Shown in pieces: positions 1-8,176 of a DNA stretch of 32,598 bases (its first letter is position 1; every line of letters starts with the position of its first letter). The notes under the pieces are model-generated. The model was not told the DNA's origin. It worked only from the letters and a program-made list of their open reading frames with translations, and did not search any database. The position numbers and the translations under genes were made by a program. The stretch comes from a virus. Location of the stretch: positions 1 to 32,598 of the IMG/VR virus record IMGVR_UViG_3300035157_000195. One strand, 5' to 3'.

Positions 1-1
1 T

Positions 2-2761
2 GTTTCAAGTGGTGTTATCACATCTGCTACTGTAACTGACTCTGGTACAGGATATACTGCTGGATTTAGTATAACAATACCTGCAGAATTTGGTGGTGGT
101 AATGGAGCAATCTTAACTGCTGTTAAGGGTACTATTAACCGTGTATATGGTAACATAGAAATTGACATGAGGAAGGGTGATAACCTTACTCCTGCCGCTA
201 CTGTCTATGGTAACTACGGTGTATTCAGATTTAGAAAAGATGTTGCTAACCAGGCAGTTGGTAACCAAGATCAAGGTGGTTTTGTAATTGATAACGATGG
301 TCAGGTCACAATAGATCAAGGACCAGGATCAGAACTTAATGCTGACAAACTAGATGGTAACCACGGTGCATTCTATCAGAACGCTGGTAGTTTGAATGCT
401 GGTACACTTGATCCCGCACGTCTTGCAAATACCACATACGCAATATCAATATCTGGTACTGCAGATACTGCAAACAGAATATTTAACGAGACTGCATCAC
501 TTACATCAAATCCTGGTCCTGCACAGGCAGCAAACGGTATATCCGCTGCTCTTAGAAATAACAGTGCAACTGGTCTAACTGATGGTGGTACCACACACGG
601 TATCATGACCTACAGAAGGGAAGCAACAGGTTCTGCTGCTATCCAAATTGGTTATACTGATAATGATAATCTTTGGTTAAGAGGTAACTCTGGTGGTAAC
701 ACTGTATATGGTAACTGGTCTAAGATTTGGTCAGGTTCTAATGATGGTGCTGGAAGTGGATTAGATGCTGATAAACTAGATGGTTCACAAGGTCTATGGT
801 ATCAGTCAGGTTATAACTTCGGTAACTCTAAGGGTGGAATCAATACACCTATGGGTGATATGTTCTTACCTGAAGTTCTTGGTCAAGACAAGATGGTCTT
901 CGAGAACTTCTATCTTAATGATAGTGGTCTGAAGTACACATTATACATCCCAGATTTCCATTGTAGGACTGGTGCTAATGGTAACATCAACCCAAGTGGT
1001 ACTTACACTATCTACTCTGATGTAGGTGCAACAAACAACATTGGTTCTATCGTAGTTGATGCTAATGGTGTTACTGAAGCAACTCATACATCTGGTGAGA
1101 TTTATTCATTAGTAACAGGTACAATCGCATTTGTTGGTAATAATACTAACGCAAACATATATGTTGTTGGTCCTAACCCAGGAACTAAGTGGACTGTAAC
1201 ATCATCTAACCCAATCTCTAGTGGTTCTACTACTGTTATTGGATTACGTGATGCTGCTGCAGGTGCTAAACTACAGATTGGTAAGGCAGCTGTTTCCACA
1301 ACTCCAACAGTAGACTTCCGTTCTTCTGGACAAGCTCCTGATTATGACGTTCAGTTCTATATTTCTGGTGGTAATAGCAACAACGGAAATGGTACTTTAA
1401 GAATTAATACTGGTGACATTACCGTTAATGGTAATACGGTGTGGCACGCAGGTAACGATGGTAGTTCATCTCAGCTAGACGCTCATTACTTAGATGGATT
1501 CACACAGTCTACTGCAGCAAATGCTAATACAATCGCTCGTAGAGACGCTTCTGGACACCTTACAGTTAACGATTTAACTGCTGACCAAGGTACATTCAAT
1601 AACACTGGTACTGGAGTTCTACAACTTGCTGGTGCTAATGGTATTGACTTAGGTAAGGCAGCAACTAACTCTCTATCCATCAAGGGTAGAAACAGTGGTT
1701 CTGTTGGTTACATCCGCTTTGGTACTGACAGTAATGACTTTGGTTGGAATGGAACTCATCTATCATACAACAATGTATACTTCCGTAATGGTCGCTTAGG
1801 TATTGGTCAGAGCAATCCTGGAACACCTTTACACGTCGTTAATAATGCTGATGGTCTTTCTGCATTCGCAATCTTTGAAAAGGGTGGTTCAAATCAAGGT
1901 CGTATATTACTTGGTGGTAGTGGTGGATCTCCTTCTATCACATTTGATGATAAAGATAATGATCATGCATGGGTCGTGGGTGCAGATGATGCTAACGCAT
2001 CATGGTTCGTTATTAAAGGATTTGCAAGTCCTGGTACTGCAGCAACTATTAATTCTCAAGGTTCTACTGGATCTTGTAACCTTTCAATCTATGAAGGTAC
2101 TGGTAGATGGTTCATCAATAAGGCAGGTGGTACTGGAGCTGGTTCAAGGATAAATGTTGGTGGTACTATTGAAACTGACAGTCAATTCAAGTCTACTGTT
2201 GCAACTGGTACTGCACCACTTAGCGTTAGTTCTACAACTGTTGTTTCTAACTTGAACGCTGATTTACTTGATGGTTACAGTGCACTTAACCTACCTTATC
2301 TACAAGGTGTAGTTAACACTTGGATATCAGATGATGGTGGTCAGCAAAGATTCTACTTCTCTAACAACAGTCATACTTACTTTAGAACTGGTGATGATTT
2401 CTTCTTTAGAAATGATAGTGACCAAACATTTGCATCATGGGATCAGGGTGGTAGATGTCATTTCCACGAACCAGGTGGCAACTCTATTCAATCAACATAT
2501 AGAGTACAAGTTACTGGAGATAGTGGTCTAAATATAAATGCATCCGAAGGATTATCTAGTGGACAAAAAACTACTGTTCTTAGAGCAAGTGGTGATAAGC
2601 AATGGATTGATTCATATGGAGTATTCAAACGCAATAGAAGTTCCGTTTCGGAAAACATTACTGTTGCAAATGGAGATTGCTGTATGAGCGCAGGACCATT
2701 GGAGATAAATAACGGTAACACTGTTACTATAGACAACGGCGGTAGCTGGACAATTATTTAA
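2..2761 (+). CDS. Large tail fibre / virion structural protein, 5' end outside the window
   Basis: The frame is open from base 2, so the gene begins upstream; the first ATG in view (167) is internal. At least 919 residues are visible. The opening segment holds a GTGY-type beta motif (DSGTGY) followed by a Gly-rich strand, similar to modules inserted in gp14 of this phage. A repeated fibre motif of the form L-(N/D)-A-x-x-L-D-G occurs at about 335, 761, 1475 and 2252, the third preceded by VWHAGNDG and the second by a similar IWSGSNDG. The last 40 residues, with MSAGPLEI, NGNTVTI and a final SWTII, resemble the closing beta segment of many marine T4-like phage fibre proteins. No enzyme motif is seen. 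Role inferred: a long trimeric fibre or appendage for host recognition. The fibre class is well supported; the exact T4 counterpart is not. Confidence 0.8.
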   Translation, partial: VSSGVITSATVTDSGTGYTAGFSITIPAEFGGGNGAILTAVKGTINRVYGNIEIDMRKGDNLTPAATVYGNYGVFRFRKDVANQAVGNQDQGGFVIDNDGQVTIDQGPGSELNADKLDGNHGAFYQNAGSLNAGTLDPARLANTTYAISISGTADTANRIFNETASLTSNPGPAQAANGISAALRNNSATGLTDGGTTHGIMTYRREATGSAAIQIGYTDNDNLWLRGNSGGNTVYGNWSKIWSGSNDGAGSGLDADKLDGSQGLWYQSGYNFGNSKGGINTPMGDMFLPEVLGQDKMVFENFYLNDSGLKYTLYIPDFHCRTGANGNINPSGTYTIYSDVGATNNIGSIVVDANGVTEATHTSGEIYSLVTGTIAFVGNNTNANIYVVGPNPGTKWTVTSSNPISSGSTTVIGLRDAAAGAKLQIGKAAVSTTPTVDFRSSGQAPDYDVQFYISGGNSNNGNGTLRINTGDITVNGNTVWHAGNDGSSSQLDAHYLDGFTQSTAANANTIARRDASGHLTVNDLTADQGTFNNTGTGVLQLAGANGIDLGKAATNSLSIKGRNSGSVGYIRFGTDSNDFGWNGTHLSYNNVYFRNGRLGIGQSNPGTPLHVVNNADGLSAFAIFEKGGSNQGRILLGGSGGSPSITFDDKDNDHAWVVGADDANASWFVIKGFASPGTAATINSQGSTGSCNLSIYEGTGRWFINKAGGTGAGSRINVGGTIETDSQFKSTVATGTAPLSVSSTTVVSNLNADLLDGYSALNLPYLQGVVNTWISDDGGQQRFYFSNNSHTYFRTGDDFFFRNDSDQTFASWDQGGRCHFHEPGGNSIQSTYRVQVTGDSGLNINASEGLSSGQKTTVLRASGDKQWIDSYGVFKRNRSSVSENITVANGDCCMSAGPLEINNGNTVTIDNGGSWTII

Positions 2762-2767
2762 AAACTC

Positions 2768-3727
2768 ATGAGTATTTTATCAGTCAATAAGTTGCAGGGA
2801 ATTGCTTCTTCAAATAATAAACTCAATGTCCCGTCTGGTCATGAGTTGGATATAGATGGTAGGTTTCGTTTGCCAAGTTATGCTGGTAACGCAAAACCAA
2901 ATTCCCCTTCTGTAGGTGAACTTATTATCAATACTGATTCAGCAACTTTAGAAGTTTGGACTGGAGATAGGTGGGCAAACTGCGGTGGAGGAAACCGTGG
3001 TGGATCCCAAAGTAATCCTGCATTTTCTGCTAAAGACGCATATGAACAGGGTAACCAAACATCGGGGAATGTATGGGTTACAATACCTGGAAGTGGAGCA
3101 TTTCAGTTTGAATATGATGCAACTGATCGTTATGGTACTGGTGATAATGGGTGGATTAAATATGATGCTGCATTCTTTGGTGCAAATAACTCTGCTATAG
3201 CACATACTGAATATGGAAGTCCAAGTACGATTATTCCTGCTTGGAACACTAACTCTACTAGCAGTACTAATAATGATACCATTGGACAAGGAACTCATAG
3301 AATTGGTAGAGAGCAAAGTCATGCTGGTGGTAACTCACTATCTACAATTAGATGTAGTTTACCTAAATTGACTAAGGTGCATTATCAAGCAAGTTATGTA
3401 TCTGGTGGTAGTCAGACTGCTGACTTCTGTGCATTTACTCAAAACTTTAGTGGTATCGTAAACAACTCACCATACCAAAACAATGGTTGTGGTTATTGGG
3501 CTGTTATTTTTGATGGTAATACATCTGGAAACTTTAGTAGCAATATGCTTATTATTGATCCAGGTAACTTGACTAGTGGTAACAACGCCCACTCTCAGAA
3601 TATTGGACCTCTATCTTTTGGTACTGAAAGAGGAAGTTCTTCAGCACCTTGTCAGGTGATTTGGGGAACCACAGATGCTTATAATGAGTATCGTTATACA
3701 AACGCTTGGACCCTTTGGTTACATTAA
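2768..3727 (+). CDS. Putative fibre-associated virion structural protein (319 aa)
   Basis: This gene starts 6 bases after the preceding fibre gene, so the two are probably co-transcribed. Residues about 1-75 form an adaptor-like segment: a NKLQG/LNVPSGHELDIDG stretch, then GELIINTDSATLEVWTGDRW. That 'text string plus W-x-G-x-x-W' pattern recurs in the protein at 8177 and is typical of short phage fibre proteins that dock on a baseplate or fibre partner. The remainder is Ser/Thr/Asn/Gly-rich with several cysteines, ending in a short aromatic tail (AWTLWLH). There is no signal peptide, membrane segment or catalytic motif. I read it as a small fibre or whisker-like surface protein; the precise role is unknown. 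Confidence 0.65.
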   Translation: MSILSVNKLQGIASSNNKLNVPSGHELDIDGRFRLPSYAGNAKPNSPSVGELIINTDSATLEVWTGDRWANCGGGNRGGSQSNPAFSAKDAYEQGNQTSGNVWVTIPGSGAFQFEYDATDRYGTGDNGWIKYDAAFFGANNSAIAHTEYGSPSTIIPAWNTNSTSSTNNDTIGQGTHRIGREQSHAGGNSLSTIRCSLPKLTKVHYQASYVSGGSQTADFCAFTQNFSGIVNNSPYQNNGCGYWAVIFDGNTSGNFSSNMLIIDPGNLTSGNNAHSQNIGPLSFGTERGSSSAPCQVIWGTTDAYNEYRYTNAWTLWLH

Positions 3728-3733
3728 AGAGAC

Positions 3734-4900
3734 ATGGCATCTAGAATTAAAGTTGATGAAGTAACGAATAGGAATGAATCGGGAGCCGTAAGCTTCCCGA
3801 CTGGAGGTGCTTCTTTTAGTGGTAATGTATCCGTTACTGGAAATATAGATTTTACTGGTACTCTATTACAAAATGGACAACCATTTGTAACTCTACCAAC
3901 TCAGGATGTAACTAACATTGGTGCTGTTCTGAGATCTGGTGGTAGTAGTGGTCAGGCTTATTGGGATGAAGGTGGAGAAGGAACTGCAGGAGGTGCGAAT
4001 CAGGCAGCATATAAAGCAGGATTTGATATAACCAGAGGATTTAGTCAGTGTGGATATCGTGGAGGAACCTCTTACAAGAACGTTAATAGACTTGTACACT
4101 CAACATTTACTCAGAGTAATCTAGGAGATTTAACTACATGGTCAGGTGCTTATATTGACTCTGCATGGAACACATCATTTAAGAGTTACATATTCTGTAC
4201 TGGAGATAGTTGGAACGCAACTACTGACCTAGTATCATCTATCAGTATGGTGACAGAAACCAATACTGGTGCAGCAACCTCTATGGCAGGAACAAAACAT
4301 AGAGCTACCTGCATGAAGAAAGATTTTACTTTTGCATATGTACATGGTGGTGGTAATAGCAGCAACATGGTAAAATATAACTTATCAACTGCTGCAAACT
4401 CTTTTAGTACAAACCATCCCAATGGTACACAGAACAACCCTGCTGGTGGACAAGGTGCTACTGTAGGTTGGATTGCTACTGGTAGTAAACAAAGTTTCAA
4501 CTTCTCTACCGAAGTATTCCATGGTTGGACAGACGGACCAGGAACTGACGGTACTAACAAAACACTCTCAAGTAGAAATGGTTTTGGGTACTGGAACACT
4601 GGTGGTGGTTATCGTACTTCTAGTGACTGGCATGTAAGAGATTCTTACAATGGTGGTCGTAGAGCATCTGTCAGTAAAAATGGCATAACTACTGGTGAGG
4701 AAACGATGCATACTGGAAACGAGTATGGATTTATTTGTGGTCAGTATGATGGTAACCAGAATAACAATGGTTATCTATTTACTTACGCAAGTCACAGTTT
4801 CCAAAGAGATAGTCGAATGGATAGGAGTGGTCCTCCAGGAACAGCATCTGCTGCTGGTTCCGAATATGGTACCTTAATGTACGGATACACAGGATTCTAA
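3734..4900 (+). CDS. Putative virion structural protein, possibly kelch-like beta-propeller (388 aa)
   Basis: It begins 6 bases after the previous stop. The N-terminus (MASRIKVDEVTNR, then SFSGNVSVTGNIDFTG) looks like a fibre attachment segment with short beta repeats. A Gly-rich hinge near residues 70-95 precedes a body of loosely repeated units of about 50 residues with GG, aromatic and Asn-rich turns (for example YVHGGGNSSNM and VFHGWTDG). This is reminiscent of kelch-like propellers in marine phage surface proteins, but the repeats are too degenerate to count reliably by eye. It ends one base before the next ATG. Most likely a receptor-binding or decoration protein of the fibre cluster; the propeller reading is inference. 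Confidence 0.6.
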   Translation: MASRIKVDEVTNRNESGAVSFPTGGASFSGNVSVTGNIDFTGTLLQNGQPFVTLPTQDVTNIGAVLRSGGSSGQAYWDEGGEGTAGGANQAAYKAGFDITRGFSQCGYRGGTSYKNVNRLVHSTFTQSNLGDLTTWSGAYIDSAWNTSFKSYIFCTGDSWNATTDLVSSISMVTETNTGAATSMAGTKHRATCMKKDFTFAYVHGGGNSSNMVKYNLSTAANSFSTNHPNGTQNNPAGGQGATVGWIATGSKQSFNFSTEVFHGWTDGPGTDGTNKTLSSRNGFGYWNTGGGYRTSSDWHVRDSYNGGRRASVSKNGITTGEETMHTGNEYGFICGQYDGNQNNNGYLFTYASHSFQRDSRMDRSGPPGTASAAGSEYGTLMYGYTGF

Positions 4901-4901
4901 C

Positions 4902-5675
4902 ATGAGTGAAGAAATCAAATTAAAATACTTCATAGGAAGAAGAAGTGATGATATTGATTGGTTGTCAACAGCCAATATCATCTGGAATATGTTTGGTATC
5001 TGCGTATTTTCCGTAGAAGAAAAATGGGTTAGAGATTTATATACTCTACCAAAATCATATGAAGAGATAAGTGAAGATCTAGGTAGGTGGGGAACCAAGC
5101 ACTTTGGAGAAATTCGTGCTGTAGTTAAAGTTACAGATGAAGACCCTTTATCTGAAGATGATGAGTATTTACTTGAAGAAGTTGGTGATGGTAAAACTAA
5201 AGTTGAACTACCACAAGAAAGATTTGATGCTGCCATAGCATTTATGAAGTTAGCAGCAAAACTTATTATTGAAGATCAATATGATCGTAAGTTCCTTACA
5301 CTCAAGGCAGAAGAATCTAAGATTGAACAGTTTCTTTGGGAATCTCAGATCAGAGAAGCGAACAATTTGGATGGTGAAACACCTGTTATAGATAGTATTG
5401 TAGCTGTTAAAGGTTCAACAAAAGAAGAAGTCGCTGCTGCAATTAAAGCAGGTCAAGCAGATTTCAAAGAAAAAGTAGTAGCTCTTTACGCAGATATGCT
5501 GAAGATCAAGCAAGAATTCAAATCTTGTGCTACAATAAAAGAACTAAACGTACTTTATCAGAAGTACATGGGTATGCCAGTACCTTACAAACAAGCAGAG
5601 GAACTTGGTCAGACTCATGAGGGTCTCAATGGAGTACAAACCGTAGACAACGTGGAGCCTGGATTAAAAGTTTAA
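4902..5675 (+). CDS. Hypothetical phage protein, acidic, 257 aa
   Basis: I do not recognise this family. The ATG lies one base after the preceding stop, indicating translational coupling with the fibre genes. The N-terminal half contains a Trp-rich, probably folded segment (residues 10-50, with DDIDWLS and IIWNMFG), followed by an acidic linker near residues 85-105. The C-terminal half is largely charged helix (EEVAAAIKAG, DMLKIKQEFKS). There is no signal peptide, membrane helix or known catalytic motif. Codon use and composition match the neighbours. Its place between fibre genes and the next coiled-coil protein suggests a virion or assembly role, for example a fibre chaperone, but that is only positional inference. 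Confidence 0.55.
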   Translation: MSEEIKLKYFIGRRSDDIDWLSTANIIWNMFGICVFSVEEKWVRDLYTLPKSYEEISEDLGRWGTKHFGEIRAVVKVTDEDPLSEDDEYLLEEVGDGKTKVELPQERFDAAIAFMKLAAKLIIEDQYDRKFLTLKAEESKIEQFLWESQIREANNLDGETPVIDSIVAVKGSTKEEVAAAIKAGQADFKEKVVALYADMLKIKQEFKSCATIKELNVLYQKYMGMPVPYKQAEELGQTHEGLNGVQTVDNVEPGLKV

Positions 5676-5687
5676 TTATTTTATACT

Positions 5688-6464
5688 ATGACTGAGATTA
5701 CCGCCCAGAATATAGAGGATTGGGTAGAAACCTCTATGCACTATGGCATGACTGGAGAGCAAATTAAAAATTTTGTTATCAATTCACATGTCACTGATTT
5801 TCGTCAACTACGTCAAGCTCTAATTGAGATTGAAAGTAGGAACCATGAAAGGAAGAAAGTAAAATTAGATAGAAAGAGAAAGACTGTAAAGATACGTCAA
5901 CTTGAAGAGAAATTAGAAACAGAAGATGATCCTTTTGAAAGGGAACTCATCGAATTAGATATTGCTGAATATAAATTAGACTTAGGTAAGTTTGATGTGA
6001 GCATACGTCAGTATGATCATGAACTGGAACCTTTTATGAATTATGTTCGTAAGCATTATAAGTCCATTGAAGAGATGGGAGAAGCTGCTGACTATACTGA
6101 AGAGGAAGAAAGAAAATACTGGATTGCTCGTATGGGTAAACAGGCTGCTATTGACATATATGCTAATGGTAGAATAGGTATTGGTAATATGGATTCTATT
6201 GCTATGATGAGAGAGGAGGATCAGATCTATGCTGTCAGTATAGCAATGCAATATTCAGGAATGCTTAATGCAGGTATTGCTAAGGTTCAGAATAGTATGA
6301 AACCTCAAATTGATAAGATGTTAACAGATGGAGAACCACCTAGGTTCCCAACCTTCGATAACATTGAAGATAACCTCAACTTAGAATTATTCAATCAACT
6401 GACAGCGGAACATAGTAATGAACAAAAGAGTCTTCAGTCTACCGATAAATCCGAAGCTGAGTGA
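5688..6464 (+). CDS. Hypothetical coiled-coil protein, 258 aa
   Basis: Unrecognised family. It starts 12 bases after the previous gene. Residues about 45-100 are a strongly charged, heptad-compatible region (KKVKLDRKRKTVKIRQLEEK and the following acidic stretch), predicted to form a long helix or coiled coil. The C-terminal part has a conserved-looking segment with GKQAAIDIYANGRIG and a run of Met-rich helix (MMREEDQIYAVSIAMQYSGM). Its last 47 bases overlap the next gene in another frame, a tight coupling. No transmembrane or export signal. It could be an assembly chaperone or core protein for the fibre module; nothing in the sequence fixes this. Confidence 0.55.
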   Translation: MTEITAQNIEDWVETSMHYGMTGEQIKNFVINSHVTDFRQLRQALIEIESRNHERKKVKLDRKRKTVKIRQLEEKLETEDDPFERELIELDIAEYKLDLGKFDVSIRQYDHELEPFMNYVRKHYKSIEEMGEAADYTEEEERKYWIARMGKQAAIDIYANGRIGIGNMDSIAMMREEDQIYAVSIAMQYSGMLNAGIAKVQNSMKPQIDKMLTDGEPPRFPTFDNIEDNLNLELFNQLTAEHSNEQKSLQSTDKSEAE

Positions 6465-8151
6465 GCACTTTGTAGTCAATACATTTCTTCCGTTCTTAGA
6501 AGAATATAAAGAATACATATTAGATTTATATTTCACTTGCAGAATCCCCCCATTCGATCAGGATGCTATGGGGGATTGTTTTGCTGAGAATCAAGCTTTA
6601 ATACAATCTGCATGTTATATTTCAAATAAATCTAATATTCCATTATCAGCTACATTTAATAATATATGGGTGAGACCAGATCAAAAGAATTTAGATCTTT
6701 GGATTGAAAATTTTGCTCCCATTTATAATGCTGGTGTTAGAGTGGTAACACTACCACATACATCATGGGTATCTACTGGTCAGATTCAACAAGCATTTCC
6801 AGATCTGTTTATTAAGAATACTATTCTTAGAGAAGTCACAAGACCTAATGAGATAGTAGCATTAGCAGAGGCTGGATTTCATTATATAAATCTTGATCGG
6901 GATCTCATGAGAGATCGTGATCAATTAATTCGTATTCAGAAGGCAAAGGATTACTGTAAGTTCTTAGGTAAACCTGTCATGTTATCAATGCTAGTCAATG
7001 AAACATGTTGGGGTGGTTGTCCTATCATGCCAGAGCATTATCAATATAATAGTACAAGAGGACCAAAGGATCCTATATTCTTTGCTAGTCCTATTAGTAG
7101 AGTATCATGTTCTACTTGGGATGTACAACATCCAGAGTATGATTTAAAAGCAGCAAATCTTCCACCATGGAGAGATGACTGGTTAGAATTTCTTGAGTTG
7201 GGTATTGATACTTTTAAACTACATGGTAGGGAAAGTATGATGAGACTTCAAGAGAGTATGGATCTCATCAAAAGATGGGCAGCTAAAGAGGAATATATGT
7301 TTCCAGAGTATATTAAATATAATGCTCAATTGGAAATAAAAGATTCTCCTGTTAGGATGTGGAGGCAGAAAATAAAAACATGTAAGTTTGATTGTTGGGA
7401 TTGCAACTACTGTGAGAAAGTAGTAGAATCTCATATGAAGAAAGCTGATCTGATTGTACATCCACAAGTAGAAACTTGTATGGAAGCATTTATTAATTCT
7501 GGTAAGTACTTATCAAATCATAAGGCTTATGATCCTAAAGATCCTGATGCGTATTATAATGTACCTGGATTATCGTCATCTAGAGTAAGACATTTCTTAA
7601 ACAACCTCTGCTCCCAGGAAGGTGCTGTCTATCTTGAAGTAGGTGTGTTTGCTGGATCTACATTCTGTGCAGCTATTCAGAATAATGATATGGTTGCTGC
7701 ATATGCAAATGATAACTGGTCAGAACCAAATCTACAACCAGCTAGAAAGGATATTACTTTACCATTAGAGGATGTTACTGTTAATACTTTTGTTAAAAAT
7801 TTACAGACAAATATAACCACAGACACTTTAGATTTTGATATACAAGTTCTCAATGGTGATTCATCCCAATTGGGTAAGAAAGATTTTAAGGAGAATGTTA
7901 ATATAATCTTTTATGATGGGGATAATGCCGAGCATAAAATGATAGAATTTTTTAACAATATGCTAGGGTTTACTGAAAATGTTTTTACTTTAGTAGTTGA
8001 TGATGCAAATGTAGAACAGAATGTTGCTATCACTAAAGGTTGGGTTGAGAAGCAAAAGTTAAATATTTTATATGAAAGAGAACTTATCAATGATCAAGAG
8101 GATGATAAAATGTGGTGGAACGGTTTATATGTTTTAGTCTTGGCTAAATAA
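6418..8151 (+). CDS. Fusion of peptidase-U32-like Fe-S barrel and SAM-dependent methyltransferase
   Basis: Two parts are visible in 577 residues. Residues about 1-345 look like a U32-family TIM barrel: NETCWGGCP (194-202), a Cys at 231, and DTFKLHGR (264-271), which matches the K-(I/L)-x-G-R strand of U32 proteins. A cysteine cluster C322-x3-C326-x2-C329-x2-C332 could hold an Fe-S centre. Residues about 385-577 look like a class I methyltransferase: YLEVGVFAGSTF (405-416) as the SAM-binding loop, FYDGDN (498-503) and VVDDAN (526-531) as later strands. Known U32 members (UbiU/UbiV, RlhA, TrhP) act in hydroxylation rather than proteolysis. The fusion suggests a two-step modification of an unknown substrate. 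It overlaps the upstream gene by 47 bases. The methyltransferase assignment is firmer than U32. Confidence 0.65.
   Translation: MNKRVFSLPINPKLSEHFVVNTFLPFLEEYKEYILDLYFTCRIPPFDQDAMGDCFAENQALIQSACYISNKSNIPLSATFNNIWVRPDQKNLDLWIENFAPIYNAGVRVVTLPHTSWVSTGQIQQAFPDLFIKNTILREVTRPNEIVALAEAGFHYINLDRDLMRDRDQLIRIQKAKDYCKFLGKPVMLSMLVNETCWGGCPIMPEHYQYNSTRGPKDPIFFASPISRVSCSTWDVQHPEYDLKAANLPPWRDDWLEFLELGIDTFKLHGRESMMRLQESMDLIKRWAAKEEYMFPEYIKYNAQLEIKDSPVRMWRQKIKTCKFDCWDCNYCEKVVESHMKKADLIVHPQVETCMEAFINSGKYLSNHKAYDPKDPDAYYNVPGLSSSRVRHFLNNLCSQEGAVYLEVGVFAGSTFCAAIQNNDMVAAYANDNWSEPNLQPARKDITLPLEDVTVNTFVKNLQTNITTDTLDFDIQVLNGDSSQLGKKDFKENVNIIFYDGDNAEHKMIEFFNNMLGFTENVFTLVVDDANVEQNVAITKGWVEKQKLNILYERELINDQEDDKMWWNGLYVLVLAK
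8144..8150 (+). promoter_or_regulatory. Late promoter box CTAAATA
   Basis: CTAAATA, the marine variant of the T4 late -10 element TATAAATA, lies 26 bases upstream of the ATG at 8177 and overlaps the stop codon of the preceding gene (gct aaa taa). It would be read by host RNA polymerase with the phage gp55 sigma and gp33/gp45 system. Confidence 0.6.
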
Positions 8152-8176
8152 GTTAGGATAAAAATTATTAGAAATC

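Noticed and set aside
2528-2534. CTAAATA inside the large fibre gene
   Set aside because: No start codon of a real gene lies within 200 bases downstream; treated as chance in AT-rich coding sequence.
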